A stretch of DNA of 64,000 nucleotides, from contig CAZQFV010000007.1 in assembly GCA_964592645.1 (NCBI GenBank), positions 88,321 to 152,320 of the forward strand, read 5' to 3'. This document shows positions 53,104-61,867 of this stretch, piece after piece (position 1 is the stretch's first letter; each line of letters opens with the position of its first letter). A program made the translations under genes and the position numbers. Origin of the DNA: CAZQFV01 sp964592645. Its GTDB lineage: Bacteria > Chloroflexota > Chloroflexia > DTKN01. The notes beneath the pieces were generated by a model. That model was not told the DNA's origin, searched no databases, and saw only the letters and a list, made by a program, of their open reading frames with translations.

Positions 53104-54117
53104 CTAGAGCCCCACGCCGGCGATCTCTGCGCCGCAGTGGACGCAGCGCCCCTCGTGGAGGGCGCGCTCCAGGATGTGGTAGCCGTAGCGGCGGATGACC
53201 GGCCGGCGGCACTGTGGGCAGAGGGTGTCCTCTCCGCCGGCACCGGGGACATTGCCCTCGTAGACATAGTGCAGGCCGGCCCGCTCGCCGATCTCCTTGG
53301 CCCGGTGCAGCGTGGCCACCGGCGTTGGCGGCCGGTCGGTCACCTGGTAGTGCGGGTAGAAGCGGCTGATGTGCCAGGGGACCTGCGGCCCCAACTCCTG
53401 GACGATGAAGCGGGCGATCTCCCCCAGCTCCTCGTCGGAGTCGTTCAGGCCGGGGATGATCAGCGTGGTCACCTCCACCCACACCCCCTGCTGGACCATC
53501 TTCTTCAGGTTGTCTAGCACCGGTTGCAGCCGCGCCCCGCACTGCTCGCGGTAAAAGTCCTCATGGAACGATTTCAGGTCGACGTTGGCCGCGTCCAGGT
53601 AGGGGGAGAAAAAGTCCAGCATCTCCGGGGTCATGTAGCCGTTGGTCACATAGATGTTGGCCACGCCGGCCTGGCGCGCCGGCACGGCGATATCGTAGGC
53701 GTACTCGGTAAAGATCGTCGGCTCGGTGTAGGTGTAGGCGATGCTGCGAGAGCGCTGACGCACGGCCTCGCGCACGACGGCCTCGGGCGGCACCTCGTCG
53801 CCGACGATGCCCCGGCGCTCGCGCGGCCACTGCGAGATGTCGGCGTTCTGGCAAAAGACGCAGCGCAGGTTGCAGCCCACCGTGGCCACCGATAGGGCGG
53901 TGCTGCCGGGGTAAAAGTGAAAGAGCGGCTTTTTCTCCACCGGGTCCACCGCCAGCGACACGGCCCGGCCGTAGACCAGGCTGTAGAGGATGCCCTCACG
54001 GTTCTCACGTACGCCGCAGACGCCCTTGTGCCCGGCAGCGATCTTGCAGCGGTGGGCGCACAGGTGGCACTGCACACGGGATTCCGACAGTTTCTCGTAG
54101 AGGATCGCTTCGCGCAT
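53104..54117 (-). CDS. amrS: AmmeMemoRadiSam system radical SAM enzyme
   Basis: A 337-residue radical SAM protein of the AmrS / pyruvate-formate-lyase-activase-like group. It begins 'YEKLSESRVQCHLCAHRCKIAAGHKGVCGVR' (a cysteine set before the core), then 'TVGCNLRCVFCQNADISQ' (CX3CX2C for the SAM cluster), 'YTYTEPTIF' and 'NVDLKSF'. It ends in a CxxC...CxxC zinc-ribbon-like region. In other genomes AmrS neighbours the AMMECR1 and Memo proteins, but neither is in this window. The reaction is not known. Confidence 0.9.
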   Translation of the reverse strand: MREAILYEKLSESRVQCHLCAHRCKIAAGHKGVCGVRENREGILYSLVYGRAVSLAVDPVEKKPLFHFYPGSTALSVATVGCNLRCVFCQNADISQWPRERRGIVGDEVPPEAVVREAVRQRSRSIAYTYTEPTIFTEYAYDIAVPARQAGVANIYVTNGYMTPEMLDFFSPYLDAANVDLKSFHEDFYREQCGARLQPVLDNLKKMVQQGVWVEVTTLIIPGLNDSDEELGEIARFIVQELGPQVPWHISRFYPHYQVTDRPPTPVATLHRAKEIGERAGLHYVYEGNVPGAGGEDTLCPQCRRPVIRRYGYHILERALHEGRCVHCGAEIAGVGL

Positions 54118-54185
54118 GGACCTACCTCCTACGGCGCGTGAAGACGCCAAGCGTGCAGGCGTGAAACCAAGGCCTTGGACGGCGC

Positions 54186-54899
54186 TCATCGTGGCCGCGC
54201 CAGCGCTAATCCGCGGACCTCGCTCGCCCCGGCCTGGCGCAGGGCCTGGGCGCAGGCTTCCATCGTCGCGCCGGTCGTGTAGACGTCGTCCAGCAGCAGG
54301 ACCCGCGGCGGGGGCGGTCCTGCGCCCACCCAGCGGAAGGCGCCGCGGACATTCTCATGGCGCGCCAGGCCGTCGAGCCCCACCTGGGGGCGGGTCGGCC
54401 GCCAGCGCTCCAGGCCCCGCTCCAGAAGCGGCCAGCCCAACTGCGCGGCCATGGCGCGGCCCAGCAGGGCGCTCTGGTTGTAGCCGCGGGCCTGCTGGCG
54501 CTCGCGGTGCAGGGGAACGGGGACGATGGCCGCGGCCGGCCAGCCTAGCCCCTGCAGGTACCCGGCCAGCAGGCCGGCCAGCGGCGCGGCCAACACCCGC
54601 CGGCCGCGATACTTGAGTTCGTGCACCGCCCGCTGCACGGCCCCCTCGAAGAAGAGGGGCGCGCGCGCCGCGTCCAGGGCCCAGTGGCCGGCGCGGCATG
54701 CCGGGCAGGGGCCGGCCCCGGCAAAGGGCCGGCCGCAGCGCAGGCAGAGCGCCCCGCTCACCCGCCCCACCTGCTCGAGACAGGCCGCGCAGAGCCAGGC
54801 CCCGCCCCGCCGGCAGCCCACGCAGCGCGGCGGGAAGAGCAGGTCCAGGAGCGCCTGCCCGACCCGCGCCAACAGCGGTGCCGCCGCCTGTTCTGCCAT
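54186..54899 (-). CDS. ComF-like phosphoribosyltransferase protein
   Basis: A 237-residue protein. The N-terminal half has four CxxC pairs ('CVGCRRGGAWLCAACLEQV', 'CLRCGRPFAGAGPCPACRAGH'), forming zinc fingers. The C-terminal half is a type I phosphoribosyltransferase domain with the PRPP loop 'VLLLDDVYTTGATMEACAQAL'. The match is to ComF/GntX, which support DNA uptake and carbohydrate use in other bacteria. ATG 54899 follows GGGAGGAGTGT. It lies 68 bp before amrS on the same strand. Confidence 0.9.
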   Translation of the reverse strand: MAEQAAAPLLARVGQALLDLLFPPRCVGCRRGGAWLCAACLEQVGRVSGALCLRCGRPFAGAGPCPACRAGHWALDAARAPLFFEGAVQRAVHELKYRGRRVLAAPLAGLLAGYLQGLGWPAAAIVPVPLHRERQQARGYNQSALLGRAMAAQLGWPLLERGLERWRPTRPQVGLDGLARHENVRGAFRWVGAGPPPPRVLLLDDVYTTGATMEACAQALRQAGASEVRGLALARPR

Positions 54900-55029
54900 A
54901 CACTCCTCCCCTGGAGGGGCGAATGCCAGGCCCGCCCCGCCATCCACCCATCCGGGGCCCTCCTCTTGTCCGCCCACCCGGCGATTGAATGTACAGATTC
55001 CACCGCCGGGTGGACGGGCCGACCGTTTC

Positions 55030-55057
55030 ATCTTACACCAAACGCCGGTCGTGTCAA
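55030..55057 (-). promoter_or_regulatory. Promoter of the comF-like gene
   Basis: TTGACA (55057-55052), 16 bp, TAAGAT (55035-55030) on the minus strand, leaving a leader of about 125 bases. Confidence 0.65.
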
Positions 55058-55086
55058 GGGGCTGATTCGGAAGGGAAAAATGCGCC

Positions 55087-55115
55087 TTGCCAAACGGCAA
55101 GATTCGTTGTACAAT
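55087..55115 (+). promoter_or_regulatory. Promoter of the tandem-repeat gene
   Basis: TTGCCA (55087-55092), 17 bp, TACAAT (55110-55115), 45 bp before the ATG. Confidence 0.7.
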
Positions 55116-55159
55116 AGCCTGTAGGGAGAACCCCATTTCTCTCTCAAGGAGGAGAAATC

Positions 55160-55760
55160 ATGGAAGACCTGATCAGGCTCGTGGTCCAACGCTTTGGCGT
55201 GTCCCCGGAGCGGGCCCAGGAGGCGATCTATGCCCTCGTGCAGCTGATCCGGCAGCGCCGGGCGGAGGCCGGCCAGCCGGCGGCCCGCGGCGAAGTCGCC
55301 ACCCGCGGCGGCATGGGCGACCTGCTGGGCGGGCTGCTGGGCGGCGGCCAGCCGCAGGAGGCCCCCTCCGGCGGCGGCGACCTGGCGGGGCTGCTGGGCG
55401 GGCTGCTGGGCGGCGGCCAGCCGCAGGAGGCCCCCTCCGGCGGCGNNNNNNNNNNNNNNNNNNNNNNNNNNNNNNNNNNNNNNNNNNNNNNNNNNNNNNN
55501 NNNNNNNNNNNNNNNNNNNNNNNNNNNNNNNNNNNNNNNNNNNNNGCGACCTGGCGGGGCTGCTGGGCGGGCTGCTGGGCGGCGCTGGCGCACAGCCCCC
55601 CTCCTCCACCCCGACCCAGCCCACCCACCCGACACAAGCCCAGCCCAGCCACCCGACCCAGCCGACGCCGCGACCGGCGACAGAAAGGCCCAAGACGACC
55701 ATCCGGCCCAAGGGCAGCGGGCCGCGCCGGGGCCAGCGCGTGCCGCGGCGCGACGAATAG
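55160..55760 (+). CDS. Gly/Leu-rich tandem-repeat protein, contains assembly gap
   Basis: The 5' part codes for MEDLIRLVVQRFGVSPERAQ and then a repeat unit 'GDLAGLLGGLLGGGQPQEAPSGG' (about 69 bases), with two copies before the gap and a partial one after. The gap of 100 N (55446-55545) is a placeholder: the frame after it differs from the frame before it, so the true repeat number is unknown. The C-terminus is Pro/Thr/Gln-rich and then basic ('TTIRPKGSGPRRGQRVPRRDE'), with the stop TAG at 55758-55760. Function unknown; no signal peptide. GGAGGAGAAATC precedes the ATG. Confidence 0.65.
55446..55545. other. Assembly gap (100 N)
   Basis: Exactly 100 undetermined bases inside the tandem-repeat gene. 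A conventional gap size, so length and frame across it are not real. Confidence 0.98.
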
Positions 55761-55853
55761 GTTAGCCGCCCTCACGCGGGCGGCAACCGAACACCAGGAA
55801 CCCTTCCTCGTCGGGCTCGTTGCCCTGCTGGGCGAGACTGGCTGCCCGGAGAC

Positions 55854-55915
55854 AGCGCCGCTGGCCAGGTTATCGAACTCCACAGCCGCCACCAACCTGG
55901 CCAGCGGCGCTTTTT
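55854..55915 (+). terminator. Strong intrinsic terminator
   Basis: An 18-bp perfect inverted repeat (55854-55871 and 55894-55911, arms beginning AGCGCCGC and ending GCGGCGCT) followed by TTTTC. It should end transcription from the tandem-repeat gene. Confidence 0.8.
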
Positions 55916-55919
55916 CTGG

Positions 55920-56110
55920 CCGGGACGGGAGGGCGCGCAGGAGGCGCCGGCCATAGCCACGCTGGCGCAGTTGGGGGTTCACGATCAGGCCCAGGTGGTA
56001 GGCGGTCCCGTCTGCCTCCATATTGGCAGCGGCTCGATGGAGGGCGCGTGCAAGAACGTGGTGCAGTGGCGGATGAAACGCGGCGGGGCGCGCTGGACCA
56101 GGGACAGAGT
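55920..56110 (-). pseudogene. GNAT acetyltransferase remnant
   Basis: One minus-strand frame shows 'MEADGTAYHLGLIVNPQLRQRGYGRRLLRAL', the acetyl-CoA-binding signature (R/Q-x2-G-x-G) of GNAT enzymes. The rest of the domain is not recognisable, and downstream the frame runs into the terminator. It overlaps the 3' end of the small secreted ORF in another frame. Confidence 0.4.
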
Positions 56111-56350
56111 CCATCCGATGCTGGCCGTGCCGGGGGAATTGAACAGCGGCCGATGGGCAGAGATGTGGGAGCGGGTGCAGTGGGTGCGGTGCGCCTGAAG
56201 TCCCCACTCAAGTGAAATGCCCCCTGTCTGGATGGGATGCATTCCCTGATTGGCAAACCCGCACTCTTCCCCCTGGGCCAGCAGGCCGAGCACCCCGGCC
56301 GCGCCGAGCGCGATCGGCAGCAACAGCAGCAAAACATTGGTCCGGCGCAT
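55985..56350 (-). CDS. Small secreted protein
   Basis: A 121-residue protein starting MRRTNVLLLLLPIALGAAGV, a good signal peptide. GGAGGGAGAAG is just before the ATG, and the start lies 12 bp after the CAP-domain gene, so it continues that operon. The mature part 'GEECGFANQGMHPIQTGGISLEWG' is followed by sequence that shares DNA with the GNAT remnant. The 3' part may therefore be chimeric. No family recognised. Confidence 0.45.
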   Translation of the reverse strand: MRRTNVLLLLLPIALGAAGVLGLLAQGEECGFANQGMHPIQTGGISLEWGLQAHRTHCTRSHISAHRPLFNSPGTASIGWTLSLVQRAPPRFIRHCTTFLHAPSIEPLPIWRQTGPPTTWA

Positions 56351-56362
56351 CTTCTCCCTCCC

Positions 56363-57512
56363 TCACCACTTGAGACCGATGATCACGGCGGCGTGGAGGA
56401 TGTCCCCCTCCCACCACGGCGCCATCCCAATCACTACCCCCGATGCCCGCGGCAGGTCGGCGTGTCGGTCATACCAGTAGTAGTACTTGGGACAAGCCGG
56501 GTCGCACATATCAAAGGTCTCCCAGCGGGTCCCCGGGACCATGTTCGTGTAGTAGTCGGGGGCATACAGAACGAGTCCCGCGCCACTGGTTGCCGCGTCC
56601 CCCCCGGCGGCCCGGAACTGCTGCCGCCAGGGGGTTTCATCGAAGCCCTCCGGCCCGTGGGCCAGGAAGTAGTCCCGCCAGCCGCGGGCCATGTCGTCGG
56701 CCAGGGCCTGCCACTCCCAAAGGTAGGGGAGCGGCGACAGGCCGTTCTCGGCCCGCCAGCAGTTGGCCTTCTCATACAGCTTCTGCCGCACCAGGGCGAC
56801 GCGCTCCTCCACCGTCCAGGGGACGGGGGTGGGCGCGGCGGTGCGCGGCGGGGGCGTGGGCAGCGGCTGGAGGACCATCACGTAGATGTGGTGCACGCCG
56901 GCCTCGGCCAGGAGGATCCGGCCGTCCTCCTGGTAGCCGGGGGCCGAGGCGTAGACCGTGGCCGTGTAGGGGTACTGGGCGGCGGGGTAAGACAGCCGCA
57001 CCGCCCCCTCGTACTGCTGGCCGTCCACCTCCAGGGAGGCGTTGACCGGGACGGGCAGGACATCCATGATGCCGGGGAAGAGCACGTCTCGCTCGTTGGG
57101 GCCCGGCAGGAGACCCAACCGGTGCTCCTCCTGCCAGTCCAGTTCGGCGCTGTAGCAGCGCAGCAGGTAGGGGCCCGGGGGCAGGCCGGCCCATAGCTGG
57201 GGCAGTCCGGGGGCGCAAGCTCCTATGGCCAGCGCTTCCCCGGCGCGGTCGTCGATGAGCGACAGTTCGGCCGGGGCGTTGCAGGAGACGCGCAGGCCGG
57301 CCTGGGGGTGCGGCGAGCGGGGGAGGCGGGTGTAGGGGGTGAGGGTGGGCGAGGGGGTGAGGGAGAGCAGGGGGCTTGGGACAGGCGGTAGGGAGGGCGA
57401 TGGGGAGGGCGATGGGGAGGGGGGGCCGCCCCCAGAGGAGGAAGGCGGCCGCGGCCAGGGCCGCCAGGCCGAGCGCCACCAGGATGCCGCCGATCGCGTT
57501 CTTGGGGTTCAT
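56363..57512 (-). pseudogene. CAP-domain secreted protein, frameshifted at G7
   Basis: The ATG at 57512 opens 'MNPKNAIGGILVALGLAALAAAAFLLWGRPP' (a membrane anchor), then the frame breaks at a run of seven G (57419-57425, C7 on the coding strand). In the shifted frame the protein continues with a Pro/Ser linker, 'QAGLRVSCNAPAELSLIDDRAGEAL', a beta-rich domain and a CAP/SCP-like domain ('VRQKLYEKANCWRAENGLSPLPYLWEW...GAGLVLYAP...GDILHAAVIIGLKW'). One base more or less would restore ~380 residues. It could be a sequencing error or a phase-variable tract. Confidence concerns the architecture. Confidence 0.7.
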
Positions 57513-57544
57513 GAGCTCCTCCGGACCTATCTCCCCCTTCCGCC

Positions 57545-58360
57545 TCACCGGATGCGGCGCGCATACTTTTCCCAAAGCCCGGCCAGCAGCCGGCGCTCTT
57601 CCTCGCTCATCGCCGGGCCGGTGGGCTCGGCGGCCTCCTCCGGACCTGCCCCTTTCCGCTCCTCCCCGGAGGAAGGGGGAAAAGACCTGCTCCGAGAGGC
57701 GAGGGAGGTCGGCCGGCGGATGAGCAGGGTCGCCAGTCCCGCCGCCAGCCCGGCAATCCCCGCCGCGGCCAGGGCCAGGGGCAAAAGCGGCGGGCCCTGC
57801 GTCGGCGCGGCCGGCCGCGCCGACGCGGGCGTCGCCGTGGGCGTGGGGGTGGCCGTGGGCTGGGGCGTTGCCGTAGGGGCGGGCGTTGCCGTAGGCGCGG
57901 GCGTCTCTGTTGGCGGCGGCGTCTCCGTGGGGAAGGGCGTCGGGCTGGACGAAGGGGCGGGCGAGGCACTGGGCAGGGCCGTTGCCGTGGGCGCTGGCGT
58001 GGCGCTGGGCGTGGGCGAGGCCGGCCGGCCGGTGGGCCGACCCGTCGCCGTGGGGGGAGGTGTGGCGCTGGGCGGCGCGGTGGGGGGGGCGGGCGTGGCC
58101 GTGGGCGAGGGCTCGGGCGTCTCGGCCGACCGGCGGGTGGCCGTAGGCGGGATAGGCGTGGCGCTGGGCGGCGGCGTCTCCGTGGGCGGCGGCGTCTCCG
58201 TGGGCGGCGGCGTCTCCGTGGGCAGCGCCGTCTTGGTGGGGCTGGGCAGGGGCGTCTTGGTGGGCGTGACGTCCAGCGGCCGGCCGGCCTGGGCCGGCGG
58301 GGCCAGCAGCAGGGCCAGCAGGAGCAGCGCCAGCGCCGCGCAGCAGGGCCGTGAATCCAT
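57545..58360 (-). CDS. Mucin-like Pro/Thr-rich membrane protein
   Basis: A 271-residue protein with a signal peptide (~1-28), a ~150-residue Thr/Pro/Ala stalk made of 'PTETPP', 'PTATP' and 'PSATP' units (likely O-glycosylated), one transmembrane helix ('LLPLALAAAGIAGLAAGLATLLI') and a cytoplasmic tail with Glu-rich 'MSEEERRLLAGLWEKYARRI'. ATG 58360 was chosen for the signal peptide. A C/G-rich repeat-like segment codes for 'SFPPSSGEERKG' in the tail. It lies between two other surface-protein genes on the same strand. Confidence 0.75.
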   Translation of the reverse strand: MDSRPCCAALALLLLALLLAPPAQAGRPLDVTPTKTPLPSPTKTALPTETPPPTETPPPTETPPPSATPIPPTATRRSAETPEPSPTATPAPPTAPPSATPPPTATGRPTGRPASPTPSATPAPTATALPSASPAPSSSPTPFPTETPPPTETPAPTATPAPTATPQPTATPTPTATPASARPAAPTQGPPLLPLALAAAGIAGLAAGLATLLIRRPTSLASRSRSFPPSSGEERKGAGPEEAAEPTGPAMSEEERRLLAGLWEKYARRIR

Positions 58361-58426
58361 TTTTCCTCCTCGATCCTCTGCCGGTGCCGATCGAACCAAG
58401 GCACCAAGCTTTTGTGGCCGGCCCCC

Positions 58427-61400
58427 TTACTCCATCCGCATCTCCAGGGTATACCGCACTCCGGGCCCCCACAGGCCGACGATGTTGGTCACGAGCAGCT
58501 CGTAGCGCCCCGCCGCCGCCGGGACAAAGGTCAGGCAACTGGCGCGCGTCCATCCGTTGCAGTCGTCGTTGTCCAGCAGCGGCGCTCCGTAGCTGCCCGG
58601 CGCGTACAGGTAGATCCAGGTGTCGGCCTCCCCGCCCAGGTCCATGGTGCGCAGGTTGTAGGTCACCCCGGCCTCCAGCTCCAGGTAGACCCAGTCGATA
58701 TCACCGGGCATGCCAAAGTCGTGCTGCTGGGGGCTGTCGAGCTTGAGCAGCCGGGCCTGGCCGGGCGAGTTGTCCGGCTCGAAGGCGTCGCCGGCGTAGA
58801 ACTCGCGGGCTGCCAGCGGCAGGAAGGCCCGGAACACGGGCCGCGCTACCTGCACCCGTCCCGCGACCGTTGCCTGCCCGCAGGGGTTGCCGGCCGTCAG
58901 GGTGACGGCGTAGCTGCCCGGCAGGGCCAGGGCGCGGGTGACGATCGCTCCCTGGGCCGCGCCGCCGTCGCTCCAGGCCCAATTCAGCGCCAGCGGCGGC
59001 GAACCGCTCGCCACGGCGGTGAAGGTGATCGTTTCCCCGGGGGTCGGCGCGGCCGGCTGCCAGGAGAGGCCGAGCACGGCGGCTGGCGCGCAGAACACCT
59101 CCACGCGGCCCACGGCCGTCGCCGCGCTGCAGGCGTTGGCCGCGTCCAGCGTCACGGTGTAGGCGCCGGAGGCGGCGTAGGTATGCACAGGATGGGCCAG
59201 CGTCGAGGTGGTGCCGTCGCCGAAATCCCAGCGCAGATCGGGGTCCCCGCTCACCGTCGGCGTCAGCGTCACGGTCAGCAGCTCCGCCGCCCAGGTGAAG
59301 CTCGCCGTGGGGGCCGGCCGCACCGCCAGCAGCTCCGTGGCGCGGTCGCTGCCCACGGTATTGGTCACGGCCAGCGTCACGGTATAGTCCCCCGCGGCGC
59401 CGTAGAGGTGGGTGGGGTGAAAGCGCGTGCTGCCCTGCCCATCGCCCAAGTCCCAGTGCCACCAGACGGCGTCGCTGCTGCGGTTGGTGAAAGAGACCTC
59501 CGATCCGGCGCAGAGCGGCCCGTGGGACAGGGCGGCGACCGGGGGCACGGTGGGCAGCGGCCGCACGTTCAGCGTCCGCGTGAGGGCGTCTTCTCCGCAC
59601 TCCCCGGCGGCGCGCAGCGTCACCGTGTAGAGGCCGGGGAGGGCATAGGTGTGGGTGGGGTGCTGCAGCGTCGTCGTTACCCCATCGCCCAAGTGCCAGG
59701 CGTAGGCTAGCGGCAGCACGGTGGCCGTGGACTGGTCTGTGAATTGCACCACCGTGGGCGTGTAGATGGCTGGCGGCTCGAAGGCGAACCCGGCTTGGAT
59801 GGTCCCTTCCTGCCAGCTCACTTGCCACCAGTTGAGCAGAGGCGTGGCGTCGGGGGAGCGCTGCATGTCCACTCGCAGCCGCAGCCGCGGGTAGAGGGCC
59901 GGGGACAGGGCAGAAAGGTCGTAGGGGGTGACCACGTCGCTGACGATGGTGCGGCCGTCGAGGTCCAGGAGGCTCAGCGTCAGCGTGGTCCCCGGCGGGG
60001 CATCCCCCTCGCTGGCGAACTCTCCCCAGGAGGCGACGCACCGCCCCGCGGGGACCGAGACGGCCGTACCCGCACGGGGCAAGGCCGCGACCTCCAGGGA
60101 CTCGAGCGTTGGCGTATTGCCGTCCGTCGTACGCTGCAGCCGCGCTCGGTACTGCAAGTAGGCGGCCGGCGCCAGGGGCACGGGGCTTCCTTTGTCCGCC
60201 GCCGTCCAGGGGCTCCAGTTCGTGTCCGGGATGGGCGTATCGCCGCCGCGCACCTCCACGGCCAGGCAGGTCAGCTCGCTGCCGGTCCAGGCAATGCGGC
60301 CCCAGGCGGCCAGGTCGCCGAAGCGGTGCACGGTGGAGGTATAGATTCCCGTCGAGCGGTAGCCGCCGTCGGAGGCGGCGGTGTAGATGTCGCCCTCGTC
60401 GCCGCGGTCGTCAGACCAGAGGACGGCGATCGTGGCGCCGGACAGGTCGGCCTGGGCCAGGGTCACGGCAGAGTGGGAGACGCCAGGGAGGTGGTCGGAG
60501 ACGGCGGCCGGCGTTCCCCATTCGCCGGCGTCGTACCGGCCGGCCCAGGGGATGTCCTCCGTCCCGGGTGGGGCGGCGCTCCACCCGGCCCAGGCGCCGG
60601 ACGGGGCCGGCGCTGCCGCCGGCGAATGGGCGCCGGCGGTGTGGGGGATGGCTCCCATCTCCACCCAGCCGCACTCGGAGTCGTAGCGCGCCCAGTAGAG
60701 GGCGCTCTGCCCTCCGCGGCCGTCGGCCCAGGCGCAGCGGGCCGGCAGCGCGCGGCCGGGGTAGAAGAGCGCCGGCTGGCTGGGAACGGCCCCGGGCGGC
60801 GCGGCGTCGACGCGCATGTTGGACCACAAGGGCCCGACGCGCCGGCCGGCATAGATGTGGGCCTGGCCTTCGCGGTCGTCCACCCAGGCGATCCAGACGT
60901 CGTCTGCGCCGTCGGCCATGGCGATGGCCGGCGCGCCCTGCCGGGCGCCGGCCGGCTCGGGCTCCACGACGTCCTCCGGCGGGCTCCAAGAGTTGCCGCT
61001 GTCGGCGCTGCGCCGGGCGTAGACGTCCACATCGCCGGGGCTTTCCTCGGCCAGGTAGGCCAGGTAGAGGATGTCGTGGGCGATAACGGGGCTGGCGGCT
61101 ATGCGCGGTTCGCTGCCCCCCGCGGCGAGCAGCGCGTCCTCGGACCAGGTGTTTCCGCCGTCCGGCGAGCGGCTGAAGTAGACGCCCGCCGCCCCCTCCC
61201 AGGCGGCGTAGACGCGGCTACCGGAGGCAACCAGGGCCGGCAGGCGCTGGTCGCCGGCGGTGTGGGCCGTGTTGAGGCGCCGGCTGGCCGTCCAGGTGGC
61301 GCCGCCGTCGGTGGAGCGAGAAAAGTAGATGTCCAGGTCGCCGCCGCGCCCGTCGGCCCAGGCGGCGTAGAGGCAAGGGATGTCCTGGATGCTGCCCGCC

Positions 61401-61750
61401 GGGCACCGGCCGTAGGCCGCGGCGGCGTCGGTCTGCAGCCCGGCGGCGCTGTCGTTCACCCGGCGGTCCGGGGTGAAGCGCGCCAGGACGACGGACCCGG
61501 GCTGGGCATAGAGGTCGACACCCACCCCGGCGCCGGGGTAAAAGTCGGCGAAGCTGTCCTGGACCCAGCGCACCTCCCCGGGCACCTGCAGGAAGCTGTC
61601 GGCGGCAACGAGGTTCTCGACCTCCTCCAGCAGCGCGGTATCCTCAAAGTGGTCCAAATAGAGGGCGGTGGGCACCGCCCGGCCGGCCCCGGCAGGGGCG
61701 GCGGAGGCCAGCAGTATGCAGAGCAGCAGGCAGAGGGCTCCCTGTTTCAT
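58427..61750 (-). CDS. Secreted BNR-repeat and PKD-domain protein
   Basis: A 1107-residue secreted protein. After the signal peptide (~1-23) come sialidase-like BNR/Asp-box repeats ('FSRSTDGGATWTASRR', 'FSRSPDGGNTWSED', 'ARRSADSGNSWSPP', residues ~140-270) forming a beta-propeller. A beta-sandwich region and four PKD-like domains follow ('HLGDGVTTTLQHPTHTYALPGLYTV', 'DLGDGQGSTRFHPTHLYGAAGDYTV', 'DFGDGTTSTLAHPVHTYAASGAYTV' and one more). The C-terminus is a PPC-like domain with 'DNSPGQARLL...DIDWVYLELEAGVTYNL'. A role in adhesion or glycan binding is likely; no catalytic residues are evident. Confidence 0.85.
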   Translation of the reverse strand: MKQGALCLLLCILLASAAPAGAGRAVPTALYLDHFEDTALLEEVENLVAADSFLQVPGEVRWVQDSFADFYPGAGVGVDLYAQPGSVVLARFTPDRRVNDSAAGLQTDAAAAYGRCPAGSIQDIPCLYAAWADGRGGDLDIYFSRSTDGGATWTASRRLNTAHTAGDQRLPALVASGSRVYAAWEGAAGVYFSRSPDGGNTWSEDALLAAGGSEPRIAASPVIAHDILYLAYLAEESPGDVDVYARRSADSGNSWSPPEDVVEPEPAGARQGAPAIAMADGADDVWIAWVDDREGQAHIYAGRRVGPLWSNMRVDAAPPGAVPSQPALFYPGRALPARCAWADGRGGQSALYWARYDSECGWVEMGAIPHTAGAHSPAAAPAPSGAWAGWSAAPPGTEDIPWAGRYDAGEWGTPAAVSDHLPGVSHSAVTLAQADLSGATIAVLWSDDRGDEGDIYTAASDGGYRSTGIYTSTVHRFGDLAAWGRIAWTGSELTCLAVEVRGGDTPIPDTNWSPWTAADKGSPVPLAPAAYLQYRARLQRTTDGNTPTLESLEVAALPRAGTAVSVPAGRCVASWGEFASEGDAPPGTTLTLSLLDLDGRTIVSDVVTPYDLSALSPALYPRLRLRVDMQRSPDATPLLNWWQVSWQEGTIQAGFAFEPPAIYTPTVVQFTDQSTATVLPLAYAWHLGDGVTTTLQHPTHTYALPGLYTVTLRAAGECGEDALTRTLNVRPLPTVPPVAALSHGPLCAGSEVSFTNRSSDAVWWHWDLGDGQGSTRFHPTHLYGAAGDYTVTLAVTNTVGSDRATELLAVRPAPTASFTWAAELLTVTLTPTVSGDPDLRWDFGDGTTSTLAHPVHTYAASGAYTVTLDAANACSAATAVGRVEVFCAPAAVLGLSWQPAAPTPGETITFTAVASGSPPLALNWAWSDGGAAQGAIVTRALALPGSYAVTLTAGNPCGQATVAGRVQVARPVFRAFLPLAAREFYAGDAFEPDNSPGQARLLKLDSPQQHDFGMPGDIDWVYLELEAGVTYNLRTMDLGGEADTWIYLYAPGSYGAPLLDNDDCNGWTRASCLTFVPAAAGRYELLVTNIVGLWGPGVRYTLEMRME

Positions 61751-61867
61751 GGCATCTTCTCCTCGTGTACTCTCCTCTTTTTCCCCGGGTTCCCTATTAG
61801 CTTCAGGAAAAGCATCCAGGGCCCTTGGCGCAACACGATCCGTGTATCCGTGGCCGAAATCCGTGTC

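Noticed and set aside
57900..58260. CRISPR-like array
   Set aside because: The short repeated GGCGGCGTCTCCGTGG units code for Thr/Pro repeats of the mucin-like protein and lack unique spacers.
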